From: Anaerolineales bacterium
Lineage (GTDB): Bacteria > Chloroflexota > Anaerolineae > Anaerolineales > Villigracilaceae
Length of the DNA: 64,000 nt
Direction of reading: 5' to 3'
Assembly: GCA_014379595.1 (NCBI GenBank)
Contig: JACMLM010000039.1
Location: forward strand, 19,039 to 83,038
Position numbers and translations under genes: made by a program. The first letter of the stretch is position 1. The number at the start of each line of letters is the position of its first letter. Shown in pieces: positions 8,791 through 15,950 of the stretch. The notes beneath the pieces are model-generated. The model was not told the origin of the DNA and made no database searches. It saw only the letters and a list, made by a program, of their open reading frames with translations.

Positions 8791-9579
8791 ATGAACATTA
8801 ATGCTCTTATTGCTCAGTTTCCAGTCTCTTTATCAATCTCAAGAAATTTGGAAATTATTGATTCAGTATTACAGCAAACAAATGTTGGCGATTTGGTGAT
8901 ATTTCCCGAAGGTTCAATATCTGGTTACTCTACCGATACATCTTTTTTAAAACAAATTAATAACCCTGCCTTGCTGAAAGGCATAAAACACCTTCAAGCA
9001 GAGGCTGAGAACCGAAAAATAAATGTTTGGGCGGGAACCTGTGTAAATATAAACAATAAATGGTTCAATGCCGCATATGGTTTTTCGGCTGATGGCAAAA
9101 CGCGGGTTTATCACAAGATTAATTTAGCCAACCATGAGCGCGGTTCTTTTTCATCAGGCAATAGCCTTCCCATATTTGAATTGAATATGTTCGGTGAGAA
9201 AATTGTAATTGGAGTTCAAATCTGTCGTGAGTTGCGTTTTCCCGAGCAATGGGGCTTGCTTGCGCGTCGTGGAGCACAAATTATCTTGCACTTAAATAAT
9301 GCCATTGGCGATAGTTCATATCAGTCTGTTTGGAAAAGTCACCTTGTTAGCAGAGCAGCAGAAACACAGCGGTTTGTTCTGAGTGCCAACAATGCCGCGA
9401 CAGAACAAATCAGCCCCACGATTGCCATAGCCCCTGATGGGCATATCATCGGAGAAGTCGTTTCATCTAAATTAGATGTTCTGCACGTCGAACTCGATTT
9501 ATCAAAGGTATCTAATTGGTATCTCAATCAAAGTCGAACTGATGTAGTTGAGATAAAATCAAACCAAAACGCCGCTTAA
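8791..9579 (+). CDS. Nitrilase-superfamily carbon-nitrogen hydrolase
   Basis: 262 aa from ATG 8791, 22 bp after the attC-like box. The catalytic triad of the superfamily is present: Glu in IFPEGSISGY, Lys in YHKINL, Cys in GVQICRELRFPE. The C-terminal EVVSSKLDVLHVELDLSKV is the usual closing strand region. Members hydrolyse amides or nitriles such as N-carbamoyl compounds and omega-amides; substrate is not deducible. The enzyme is cytosolic (no signal peptide). Encoded within the cassette array, an unusually metabolic and full-length cargo. A longer frame exists upstream but merely translates the attC-like site. Confidence 0.87.
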   Translation: MNINALIAQFPVSLSISRNLEIIDSVLQQTNVGDLVIFPEGSISGYSTDTSFLKQINNPALLKGIKHLQAEAENRKINVWAGTCVNINNKWFNAAYGFSADGKTRVYHKINLANHERGSFSSGNSLPIFELNMFGEKIVIGVQICRELRFPEQWGLLARRGAQIILHLNNAIGDSSYQSVWKSHLVSRAAETQRFVLSANNAATEQISPTIAIAPDGHIIGEVVSSKLDVLHVELDLSKVSNWYLNQSRTDVVEIKSNQNAA

Positions 9580-9706
9580 GAAAGTGTCCTGCACGAATAC
9601 CAGGATAATAATGAACTGGCCCCACCCGTCTTTCGACACCCTCCCCAAATACGACATGGAAATCTGGGAAGGGATTCAAGGTACACTGGTCGTATTTGGA
9701 GAGGGA

Positions 9707-9763
9707 CCTGGCTTCGAGTTTATACTGCGCTCAAGCAGAGTCCACGCCCGCCCGCTCGTAACT
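9707..9763 (+). other. Decayed attC-like remnant
   Basis: Retains GGCTTCGAGTTT, CTGCGCTCAAGCAGAGTCC and CTCGTAAC, clearly related to the interior of the 7796-7926 site, but both terminal boxes are lost. The rest of the spacer (9580-9822) has no convincing gene. Confidence 0.55.
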
Positions 9764-9822
9764 AATACTATAGTCACACTCACCCATTTATAAACCAGAG
9801 ACGGTACGATAGGATATATCAT

Positions 9823-10350
9823 ATGAATCTACAAGTGGTCGTCCAAGTCGCTTTTTTTCTCCTTATCCTTTTCCTTCCTAGCGTCATATTGGGACTGATG
9901 GTGCGAATTACTCCTATTTACCAGATCACTCAAAATAAATCCTGGATGCGGTCTGTAATCATCTTGGGAATAGGACTATTTTGCTGGTGGATTACCGTGA
10001 CATTGCTTACGTGGGTGGCAGCCTATATTTTCTACAACGTTGCTGTTTATTATTTTGATACGTCTCTTGGATTAGTGGATGGCATCACGCGCGACAATGT
10101 TACGCAATATAATTTTGCAACCATCAATGAACTGTGGCTCCGTCAAATCGTTCCTAGCTGGTTTAAGCAAGCATGTTTTAACGAGAACCCAATCGTGTGT
10201 CAACTCGCTGATGCAGTAGATAAGCTAGGTTCAATCGATGGTGTCGTGGGTTTATTGTTTGGATTAGCGCTTGTTCCTACATTCCTAAATCTACTATTGA
10301 GTCGGCATTTCACTCGTCCGCATTCCACCCTTAAACCAAATATGTCCTAA
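9823..10350 (+). CDS. Cassette-encoded integral membrane protein
   Basis: 175 aa. Hydrophobic segments at about residues 5-28 (VVQVAFFLLILFLPSVILGL), 43-72 (VIILGIGLFCWWITVTLL and on) and 138-158 (GVVGLLFGLALVPTFLNLLL), with a polar loop containing two Cys between the second and third. No recognisable family motif. Same orientation as the flanking cassettes and bounded on both sides by decayed attC-like sequence. Function unknown. Confidence 0.65.
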   Translation: MNLQVVVQVAFFLLILFLPSVILGLMVRITPIYQITQNKSWMRSVIILGIGLFCWWITVTLLTWVAAYIFYNVAVYYFDTSLGLVDGITRDNVTQYNFATINELWLRQIVPSWFKQACFNENPIVCQLADAVDKLGSIDGVVGLLFGLALVPTFLNLLLSRHFTRPHSTLKPNMS

Positions 10351-10355
10351 AAGAT

Positions 10356-10487
10356 CAGGATAACCCTGGCACTGCCCCAGGGCAAGTGTAATGCACACCT
10401 TTGCTACGCTTCGCGTAACTTCGAGTTTTTTCTGCTCCCAAGCAGAGTCCAGGCGAATATTCGACGTCGGGATTGGCCGTTATATTT
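10356..10487 (+). other. Decayed attC-like site
   Basis: Contains AACTTCGAGTTTTTTCTGC and CTCCCAAGCAGAGTCCAGGC, the same interior as the well-preserved copies. Outer boxes are degenerate: GGATAACC near 10358 and GGCCGTTATAT near 10477. Roughly the same overall length (~130 bp) as the intact sites. Confidence 0.5.
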
Positions 10488-10546
10488 CCGCCAAGAAAGT
10501 AACCTTCCTTTGAAAACTAAATTTTGATATTGTATTCAAGAAACTT

Positions 10547-10948
10547 ATGACAGATAAAGAAGAAGACCAGCGAATACCAATTTGTCCATCTTGCGGTCAA
10601 CCTTTTACGGTTAGCCTTTTGGATAAGGTTAAATTGATTTTTTTCATATTGTTACTTGGATATGTAGTATTGAGCATGATCCTGCTTGTGATGAGTGTGC
10701 CTGCTGAATTGAGAAGACATCAAACAAATCCACTACCACCATGGGATTCATGGCTGCAACCGTTTTCTAACGAACCGATTTTCAAGATATTTGTAGGAGG
10801 TAGCGTATTAATAGGTGTTCTTATATTATATTGGGACTGGTTACAGAACATTTATAAAAATTGGCAGATGAAACGGGGAAACCCGTTAGAGAAACGTGAG
10901 AAAGTATACAAATACATATGTCATTCTTGTGGACAACAATGGGATTAA
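10547..10948 (+). CDS. Small membrane protein with split zinc-ribbon cysteines
   Basis: 133 aa. N-terminal knuckle CPSCGQPF (residues ~13-20) and C-terminal CHSCGQQWD (last residues) could together form a four-Cys zinc ribbon. Between them lie two membrane segments (LIFFILLLGYVVLSMILLVM and IFVGGSVLIGVLILYWDW). No family recognised. It begins about 60 bp after a decayed attC-like site and is probably a further cassette gene. Confidence 0.6.
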   Translation: MTDKEEDQRIPICPSCGQPFTVSLLDKVKLIFFILLLGYVVLSMILLVMSVPAELRRHQTNPLPPWDSWLQPFSNEPIFKIFVGGSVLIGVLILYWDWLQNIYKNWQMKRGNPLEKREKVYKYICHSCGQQWD

Positions 10949-10984
10949 TATGCATCTGATGAAATTTTCTTTTTGTGACTCTCT

Positions 10985-11479
10985 ATGAACAGTGAAAACG
11001 TCGCAATACCACTTAAGCGATTCTTGCTCGTCACCCAATGTCCTGTATCCTGGAAAGGCCTGGATCTATATCTATTTCGAGATGAAAACACTGTGTTCTA
11101 CGTTGGTCAGTCCTATATGGCCTTTGCCCGCGTTTGGGAACATTTACTTAGTGGCTTCAAAGGACACTCAATTGTTGGGCGTTTTGTTTGGTGTAATTGG
11201 CCAAAATCAATGAATTTCACAATCGAATTGTTGAGCTCGCAATCTGAACAATTTTGTGATGTCAGGAATGAATTAAATGCTTCTGAACGGTTACTTATCC
11301 AGCGTTGGTCACCTTGCTTTAATATATCGCAGAATAATCAGCCACTATCTTTGCCAAATATCTATTTACCGCCCAATGCCCCATTCAGACGCAGACAAAG
11401 CTTAAATAAGTTAATCCACGAGGCAGAGCGAGCAGTGAAAGCAGACGATACGAAACTTTGGTTAGAAAATATGGAGTAG
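10985..11479 (+). CDS. GIY-YIG nuclease-like protein
   Basis: 164 aa. The segment LYLFRDENTVFYVGQS matches the two-strand GIY-YIG motif (here LYL/YVG). It is followed by ARVWEHL (conserved Arg and His positions) and, ~60 residues later, SERLLIQRWSPCFNISQ, which supplies the conserved Glu and the closing P-x-FN element. GIY-YIG domains are Mg2+-dependent DNA endonucleases of repair enzymes, homing nucleases and restriction systems. No extra DNA-binding domain is obvious. Located 36 bp after the zinc-ribbon gene, with no attC-like site between, so the two may share one cassette. Confidence 0.72.
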   Translation: MNSENVAIPLKRFLLVTQCPVSWKGLDLYLFRDENTVFYVGQSYMAFARVWEHLLSGFKGHSIVGRFVWCNWPKSMNFTIELLSSQSEQFCDVRNELNASERLLIQRWSPCFNISQNNQPLSLPNIYLPPNAPFRRRQSLNKLIHEAERAVKADDTKLWLENME

Positions 11480-11493
11480 CAAAAACACTATCC

Positions 11494-11628
11494 AGCAAAG
11501 CGCGCAAGTGTAACTCAAGTTTTTTCTGCTTTCAACATTGTCCACATTCACTTCAGTAATAATTCCTCATAATGGGTACTAAATTAAAAAACCTTGTATA
11601 TCTAGCGGAACTTTGTCTAACCGCTAGG
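11494..11628 (+). other. Decayed attC-like site at right end of array
   Basis: Fragment AACTCAAGTTTTTTCTGCTT (11512-11531) followed by TTCAACATTGTCCAC resembles the attC-like interior. At 11614-11628 a box GTCTAAC is fused to CGCTAGGC, like two core boxes brought together. Strongly degenerate. Confidence 0.35.
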
Positions 11629-11653
11629 CGTCCTTACCTGCAAGGAGACCCTA

Positions 11654-12355
11654 ATGAAAAAACCATTTCCCTTATTTCTGTTGATGAGCATCTTAACAAT
11701 TAATGCCTGCGCCCCACTGGAGGCTCCCACTACTCCCGAGCCTGTTGTATCTGTAGTGACTGAAGTTCCAACGGTTGTTTTGCCCACGGCAGCAGACCAA
11801 GCATCAGATTTGAAATTGTACGCAAACAGCACCTTCGGACTGGGATTTCAATATCCATCCAGCTGGTATGGGCCTGATGAATATGTATCAGAACAAACTC
11901 TGCGTGTTGCTATTGGGTCTGATGTGGTGTATCCATACGGAGAGCCGCCAGCACAACCTTCTGAAGTCAAGAATTCCTATTTGGTCGTACTCCAATATTC
12001 AAAGAATGATCAGAACACGTATTGGAAAGAAACCTACCAATCATTGATCAACCTGCAAGACGGCGAGTCTTATTCTGATGCAAGAAACATGGTCATCCGA
12101 GTCAGGCAGCTCAACCTTGGAAGATTTCAGGGAATTGAATATACATCCACTCTTTCAGAGACGGCACAAACAGACCCGATCTACTCCAGGCAAGTCATTC
12201 TGTTTGATGAGCAATCGAACGTATTGACCATCATGGGCACACCCAATAATGTGGAGTTCACCAGTGAAACAGGATGGCGTGATATTTATCAGACAATAGA
12301 TGCAGCAAATATGCCGCTCTTTCACCAAATTGTAGAATCGCTCACAATGGAGTAA
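11654..12355 (+). CDS. Lipoprotein with PsbP-like fold
   Basis: 233 aa, GGAG 9 nt upstream of the ATG. Signal peptide MKKPFPLFLLMSILTINAC with lipobox INAC, then a Pro/Thr spacer. The start of the mature domain, YANSTFGLGFQYPSSWYG, is the recurrent opening of PsbP-like/DUF1795-type domains found in many Gram-positive and Chloroflexota lipoproteins. Extracytoplasmic; ligand unknown. It follows the last degenerate attC-like site and may be the terminal cassette gene or the native gene bordering the array. Confidence 0.7.
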   Translation: MKKPFPLFLLMSILTINACAPLEAPTTPEPVVSVVTEVPTVVLPTAADQASDLKLYANSTFGLGFQYPSSWYGPDEYVSEQTLRVAIGSDVVYPYGEPPAQPSEVKNSYLVVLQYSKNDQNTYWKETYQSLINLQDGESYSDARNMVIRVRQLNLGRFQGIEYTSTLSETAQTDPIYSRQVILFDEQSNVLTIMGTPNNVEFTSETGWRDIYQTIDAANMPLFHQIVESLTME

Positions 12356-12418
12356 GTGATCTTCGCTATAGTTCTACAATATATTTAAAAAAGATACAAT
12401 TAAGGATAAATCTAAAAT

Positions 12419-12450
12419 AACACGGCCTACAAAGGATTGTAGGCCGTGTT
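12419..12450. terminator. Perfect 14-bp hairpin after lipoprotein gene
   Basis: AACACGGCCTACAA and TTGTAGGCCGTGTT are exact reverse complements around a 4-nt loop. There is no long T run afterwards, so it is terminator-like rather than a textbook intrinsic terminator. Confidence 0.6.
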
Positions 12451-12487
12451 ATGATTCTTGTAGATAAAAAGATAAGGAGCAAAACGG

Positions 12488-12734
12488 ATGACAAAAGTTA
12501 TTACCAGTGAAGATTGTGGCAATTCCCCAAAAAATATATTCCTTGAGAAACTAACCATAGCCTTCGCCAAAAATGATTTCAAATTCATCCTTAATAGTGT
12601 CACTGATGATATTCGAAGGAAAAGATGACTTTGCCAAAGGATCCGTCATTTATAGCATTCTCGCCAGTGAATGGCCCGATGTGAAACGACATCTTGAATT
12701 TCGGTTGATCCGTCACGGAAGTATAGGGAGCTAA
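12488..12734 (+). pseudogene. Fused gene debris: NTF2-like N-terminus and GNAT-like C-terminus
   Basis: From ATG 12488 the frame MTKVITSEDCGNSPKNIFLE continues through FAKNDFKFILNSVTDDIR, a start typical of SnoaL/NTF2-like proteins, then meets a stop. In another frame EGKDDFAKG, the expected continuation of that family, runs directly into VIYSILASEWPDVKRHLEF and a stop at 12732-12734. That tail resembles the end of GNAT acetyltransferases. Two deletions are implied: one short and frame-breaking, one joining two genes. This fills most of the otherwise gene-free stretch 12356-12841. Confidence 0.6.
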
Positions 12735-12799
12735 ACGGCTATTCTCACTAAACATTCATAAAAGGAATAAAACTCAGTTTTGCCTGTTACGTTTTACAG

Positions 12800-12838
12800 C
12801 CTCCAGCAACTTATTAATGTGTACACAAACACTGGAGG
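12800..12838 (+). promoter_or_regulatory. Inverted repeat masking the sigma-factor ribosome binding site
   Basis: CCTCCAG (12800-12806) is an exact complement of CTGGAGG (12832-12838), the strong Shine-Dalgarno 3 nt before the ATG at 12842. Between them lies the perfect palindrome TGTGTACACA (12818-12827). Either an RNA hairpin hides the ribosome binding site or the palindrome is an operator. Seen directly; function inferred. Confidence 0.5.
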
Positions 12839-12841
12839 TTT

Positions 12842-13420
12842 ATGAATTCTCTTATGAAAACAGGATCGACAAGTCCGCCAATGGACGATATACAACTTGC
12901 ACAATTATCCCGCACCGATTCGGATGCATTTGCAGAGTTGTATCAACGCCATGTCACGCGGGTTTATCGCTATCACATGGCACATGTGGGGAATGTCAAA
13001 GACGCCGAAGACCTCACCTCGCAAACTTTCATCGCTGCACTTGAGAGCATAAAATCTTTTCGAGGCACAGGTTCCTTTGCAGCGTGGATATTTGGGATCG
13101 CTGCCAATAAAAAGGCGATGTTCTTTCGAAGCAGCAAACCTCAAGTCGAGTTGGATGAAGCGCTTCATATCTCAAGCCCCAAGTTGGCTTCTGATCGTTT
13201 AGCGAATCAGCATTTACAACTTGACTCCATTACTCGTGCCCTCAAACAACTCAGTTCAGATCGCGCCGATGCCATCACATTGATATTCTTCGGCGGGCTT
13301 TCCAATATAGAAGCCAGCCGTGTGATGAAAAAAAGTGAAGCCTCTGTAAAAATGCTCGTCTCACGCGGGCTACAAGACCTGCGCGAACGAACCTCCCTCA
13401 GATTGGAGGTGGAAGAATGA
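12842..13420 (+). CDS. ECF-family RNA polymerase sigma factor
   Basis: 192 aa. Sigma region 2 spans about residues 28-95, with FAELYQRHVTRVYRY, the DAEDLTSQTFIAAL core and FRGTGSFAAWIFGIAANK. Region 4 spans about residues 125-185, with the helix-turn-helix GGLSNIEASRVMKKSEASVK. It directs RNA polymerase to a specific promoter set. The stop overlaps the start of the next gene by 4 bp (ATGA), the usual arrangement with an anti-sigma or membrane partner. Translation may be modulated by the inverted repeat covering its ribosome binding site. Confidence 0.92.
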   Translation: MNSLMKTGSTSPPMDDIQLAQLSRTDSDAFAELYQRHVTRVYRYHMAHVGNVKDAEDLTSQTFIAALESIKSFRGTGSFAAWIFGIAANKKAMFFRSSKPQVELDEALHISSPKLASDRLANQHLQLDSITRALKQLSSDRADAITLIFFGGLSNIEASRVMKKSEASVKMLVSRGLQDLRERTSLRLEVEE

Positions 13421-14382
13421 ATACATTCAACCACTCAGAAAATGATGCTATTAAAAAATTGCTTGAAGAAACAGCTCAAAAGATCGAACCAAGCTTCGCC
13501 TTCACAGCACAACTGGAAAAACACCTTAAACAAACTCACAAACCGAAAGCTGGTATTAACATGTCAAATATAAAAAAAATCACATCCCCTATTGGCTGGG
13601 CATTTGCGCTGGTTGTTCTAGCCATTGCCTTCAACTGGATCGCCAGTCAAATTGCACCAAAGAATATCCCCGCTACTAATATTCCTGAAGTTGTAGTTAC
13701 CGAATCAACTCCATCACCTTCTCCAACCATCGTAGAAAGTTCACCAACTCCTACCGCTCCAACTTTTGTAACTTTACCAACATCTACTGCGCTTCCTTTT
13801 CGGGACGACTTTGATGGTCCACTTGATAAAGATTGGGAATGGCTGCGTGAAAAAGATAGTGATTGGAGCCTAACGAACAATCCCGGCTGGCTGGAGATCA
13901 TTGCAGGCTTCGGCTTAATCAATGGCGGCAACATGAACAACCTGCTTTTGCAGCCAGTACCTGAAGGAAATTTCGAATTGGAAACTAAGCTGAAGTTCAA
14001 GCCAACGGAAGAGATGGAATTTGCAGGCTTGTTGATCTATGAAAATGCCGCAAACCATATTCAATTCGGACATGCATTCTGTCATGCTCCTTCATGTACA
14101 GGTGATGGAATTTATTTTGAAAATATGGTCAGAGGCAGTTGGAATGTAGAGAACTTCGAATTTGAGGCTGACAATCTGGAAATTGTTTACCTGCGTTTAC
14201 GGCGTGAAGGAAATAACTTCACAGCCTATATCAGTCAAAATGGAGAAGACTGGCAGCTCATTGGAACACATATCACTGAAATGAATCCGCTGTCTGTTGG
14301 GTTGATCTCTGGACAGTCATTTGACCGTGATGGTCAAAACCCTGCTCAATTTGATTATTTCATTATCAATTCACTACCATAA
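13417..14382 (+). CDS. Membrane-anchored beta-sandwich protein, putative ECF partner
   Basis: 321 aa. The cytoplasmic N-terminus of ~45 residues (DAIKKLLEETAQKIEPSFAF) precedes one transmembrane helix (PIGWAFALVVLAIAFNWIAS), a Ser/Pro/Thr linker, and a ~200-aa extracellular domain starting FRDDFDGPLDKDWEWL. The outer domain resembles DUF1349/laminin-G-like carbohydrate-binding folds (GLLIYENAANHIQFGHAF, AYISQNGEDWQLIG). Overlap with the sigma gene suggests an anti-sigma role in which the outer domain senses a glycan; that is inference, as no classical anti-sigma zinc motif is visible. Confidence 0.7.
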   Translation: MNTFNHSENDAIKKLLEETAQKIEPSFAFTAQLEKHLKQTHKPKAGINMSNIKKITSPIGWAFALVVLAIAFNWIASQIAPKNIPATNIPEVVVTESTPSPSPTIVESSPTPTAPTFVTLPTSTALPFRDDFDGPLDKDWEWLREKDSDWSLTNNPGWLEIIAGFGLINGGNMNNLLLQPVPEGNFELETKLKFKPTEEMEFAGLLIYENAANHIQFGHAFCHAPSCTGDGIYFENMVRGSWNVENFEFEADNLEIVYLRLRREGNNFTAYISQNGEDWQLIGTHITEMNPLSVGLISGQSFDRDGQNPAQFDYFIINSLP

Positions 14383-14417
14383 AGTGAAATGCGTTAAACT
14401 TCACAGCAATCAACACT

Positions 14418-15380
14418 ATGCAAAATGTAAAACGTATCCTGATCGTCATTGGCGCATTAATTCTAATTGTTCCGGGCATTATTCTGGGTCCCTATGCGAT
14501 GCGTGTCAAACACTTTCCAGCAAATCCTGCCCAAGGATATTATGCTGACTTTTACATTTACATATCCCCACAAGCAAGTCAGCTTGCGCGTGCTGGGTCA
14601 GAAGTGACCATTCTTGTACAACCTAATAATTCAGGAATCAATTCAGATGATGCAGAAGTCCATCGTAGAGATGCCTGGTGGACAGGCTTTGAACGTCAAA
14701 AAATCGCGGATGAATTGGGGGTTGTGCTTTTGGTCCCAGCTTTCATTCGCCCAGGTGAAGATTGGCTAATATACACTCATGCACTAGATCGAGATACACT
14801 GACAACTTCACGCACAGATCTTAAGCGCCTGGATCTGCAATTGTTGGCAATGGTGGACCATGTACGCGCAAAACTTGCCGATGAAGAAATACAAACCGAC
14901 GAAAAATTTCTTATACAGGGATTTTCAGCCAGTGGTATGTTTGCCAATCGGTTTACCATCTTGCATCCAGATCGCGTCAAGGCGGTTGCAGTAGGTTCGC
15001 CCGGCGGCTGGCCCATCGCTCCCGTTGACAGTTTTAACGGAGAAAAACTTCCATATCCTGCTGGCATCGCAGACCTTGAAACATTGACGGGAATTCCATT
15101 TGACTCTGCAGTTTACAAGGCTGTACCACAATTGATAGTTATGGGTTCCATTGACGATAACGATTCACTCGATTACGTCGACGGATGGGATGAAGCTAGC
15201 GCACAAGTGGTCGACAAATTATTTGGTAGCGATCCACTTTCACGCTGGAATGACGCCGAGTCTTTGTATCGTAAAACTGGAGCAAACGCACAATTTATTC
15301 TTGTTGATGGAATAGGGCATAATCGCAAAGCATTACAAGTCTACTCAACAGAGTTCTTCAAGAATATACTATCGCCATAA
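14418..15380 (+). CDS. Alpha/beta hydrolase, membrane-anchored esterase-like
   Basis: 320 aa. N-terminal membrane anchor or signal (RILIVIGALILIVPGIIL). Nucleophile elbow GFSASGMFANRF with Ser at about residue 174; the fifth position of GxSxG is Ser, followed by Gly, a pattern seen in PHB-depolymerase-like and related esterases. The catalytic His is probably in DGIGHNRKAL near the C-terminus; the acid is likely within VMGSIDDNDSLDYVD. Substrate unknown. Lies 35 bp after the putative sigma-partner gene on the same strand. Confidence 0.75.
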   Translation: MQNVKRILIVIGALILIVPGIILGPYAMRVKHFPANPAQGYYADFYIYISPQASQLARAGSEVTILVQPNNSGINSDDAEVHRRDAWWTGFERQKIADELGVVLLVPAFIRPGEDWLIYTHALDRDTLTTSRTDLKRLDLQLLAMVDHVRAKLADEEIQTDEKFLIQGFSASGMFANRFTILHPDRVKAVAVGSPGGWPIAPVDSFNGEKLPYPAGIADLETLTGIPFDSAVYKAVPQLIVMGSIDDNDSLDYVDGWDEASAQVVDKLFGSDPLSRWNDAESLYRKTGANAQFILVDGIGHNRKALQVYSTEFFKNILSP

Positions 15381-15400
15381 TAACAAACTGGTCAGATAAA

Positions 15401-15877
15401 ATGAAACCCACTCCTGACGAAATCGAGAAATATCTAAAACTGCTGGCAGAAACACCGCGGCGCATTTCATCAGTCAGCCGAAATATCGAAAGCTCTCATT
15501 TACTTTTCAAAAACGATGAAGCACTGTGGTCTGCGAATGATATCCTTGCACATCTACGTTCATGTGCAGATGTTTGGGGCAAAACGATTCAAGAGATGCT
15601 GGCACAAGACAAACCGATCTTGCCATATGTTCATCCGCGTCAATGGGTAAAGAGAACAAACTATCCTGAACTTAATTTTCATACATCGCTTCAGGCTTTT
15701 ACTAGTCAACGCAAAGAATTATTGAAACTGTTGAAGAATTTGGCATTTGCGGATTGGTCACGCGCGTCCACGATCAAAGGGCGCGAACACACAATCTTTA
15801 CTCAAACACGGCGAATGGCTACCCATGAGAACGAACACTGTGAACAAATAAAAGCAATATTGAAATCTCTGATTTAA
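15401..15877 (+). CDS. DinB-like four-helix-bundle protein
   Basis: 158 aa, all-helical. Candidate metal ligands are His in DILAHLRSC and the pair in MATHENEHCEQI, spaced as in DinB/YfiT-type proteins (DinB_2). The family includes thiol-dependent transferases and many uncharacterised stress proteins. It is 20 bp downstream of the esterase-like gene and likely cotranscribed. Ends at a bidirectional terminator facing serC. Confidence 0.75.
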   Translation: MKPTPDEIEKYLKLLAETPRRISSVSRNIESSHLLFKNDEALWSANDILAHLRSCADVWGKTIQEMLAQDKPILPYVHPRQWVKRTNYPELNFHTSLQAFTSQRKELLKLLKNLAFADWSRASTIKGREHTIFTQTRRMATHENEHCEQIKAILKSLI

Positions 15878-15883
15878 AAGAAA

Positions 15884-15918
15884 AGATATCCGTGTTCTTT
15901 GCAAGAACACGGATATCT
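15884..15918. terminator. Bidirectional terminator between DinB-like gene and serC
   Basis: AGATATCCGTGTTCTT and AAGAACACGGATATCT form a perfect 16-bp stem with a 3-nt loop, placed between convergent genes. Confidence 0.8.
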
Positions 15919-15950
15919 GCATACTAATTACTTTTTACTTCTTACTGCCC

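Noticed and set aside
9584..9793. 69-aa open frame starting MSCTNTRI
   Set aside because: Its 3' half translates a decayed attC-like site, there is no ribosome binding site, and no domain is visible.
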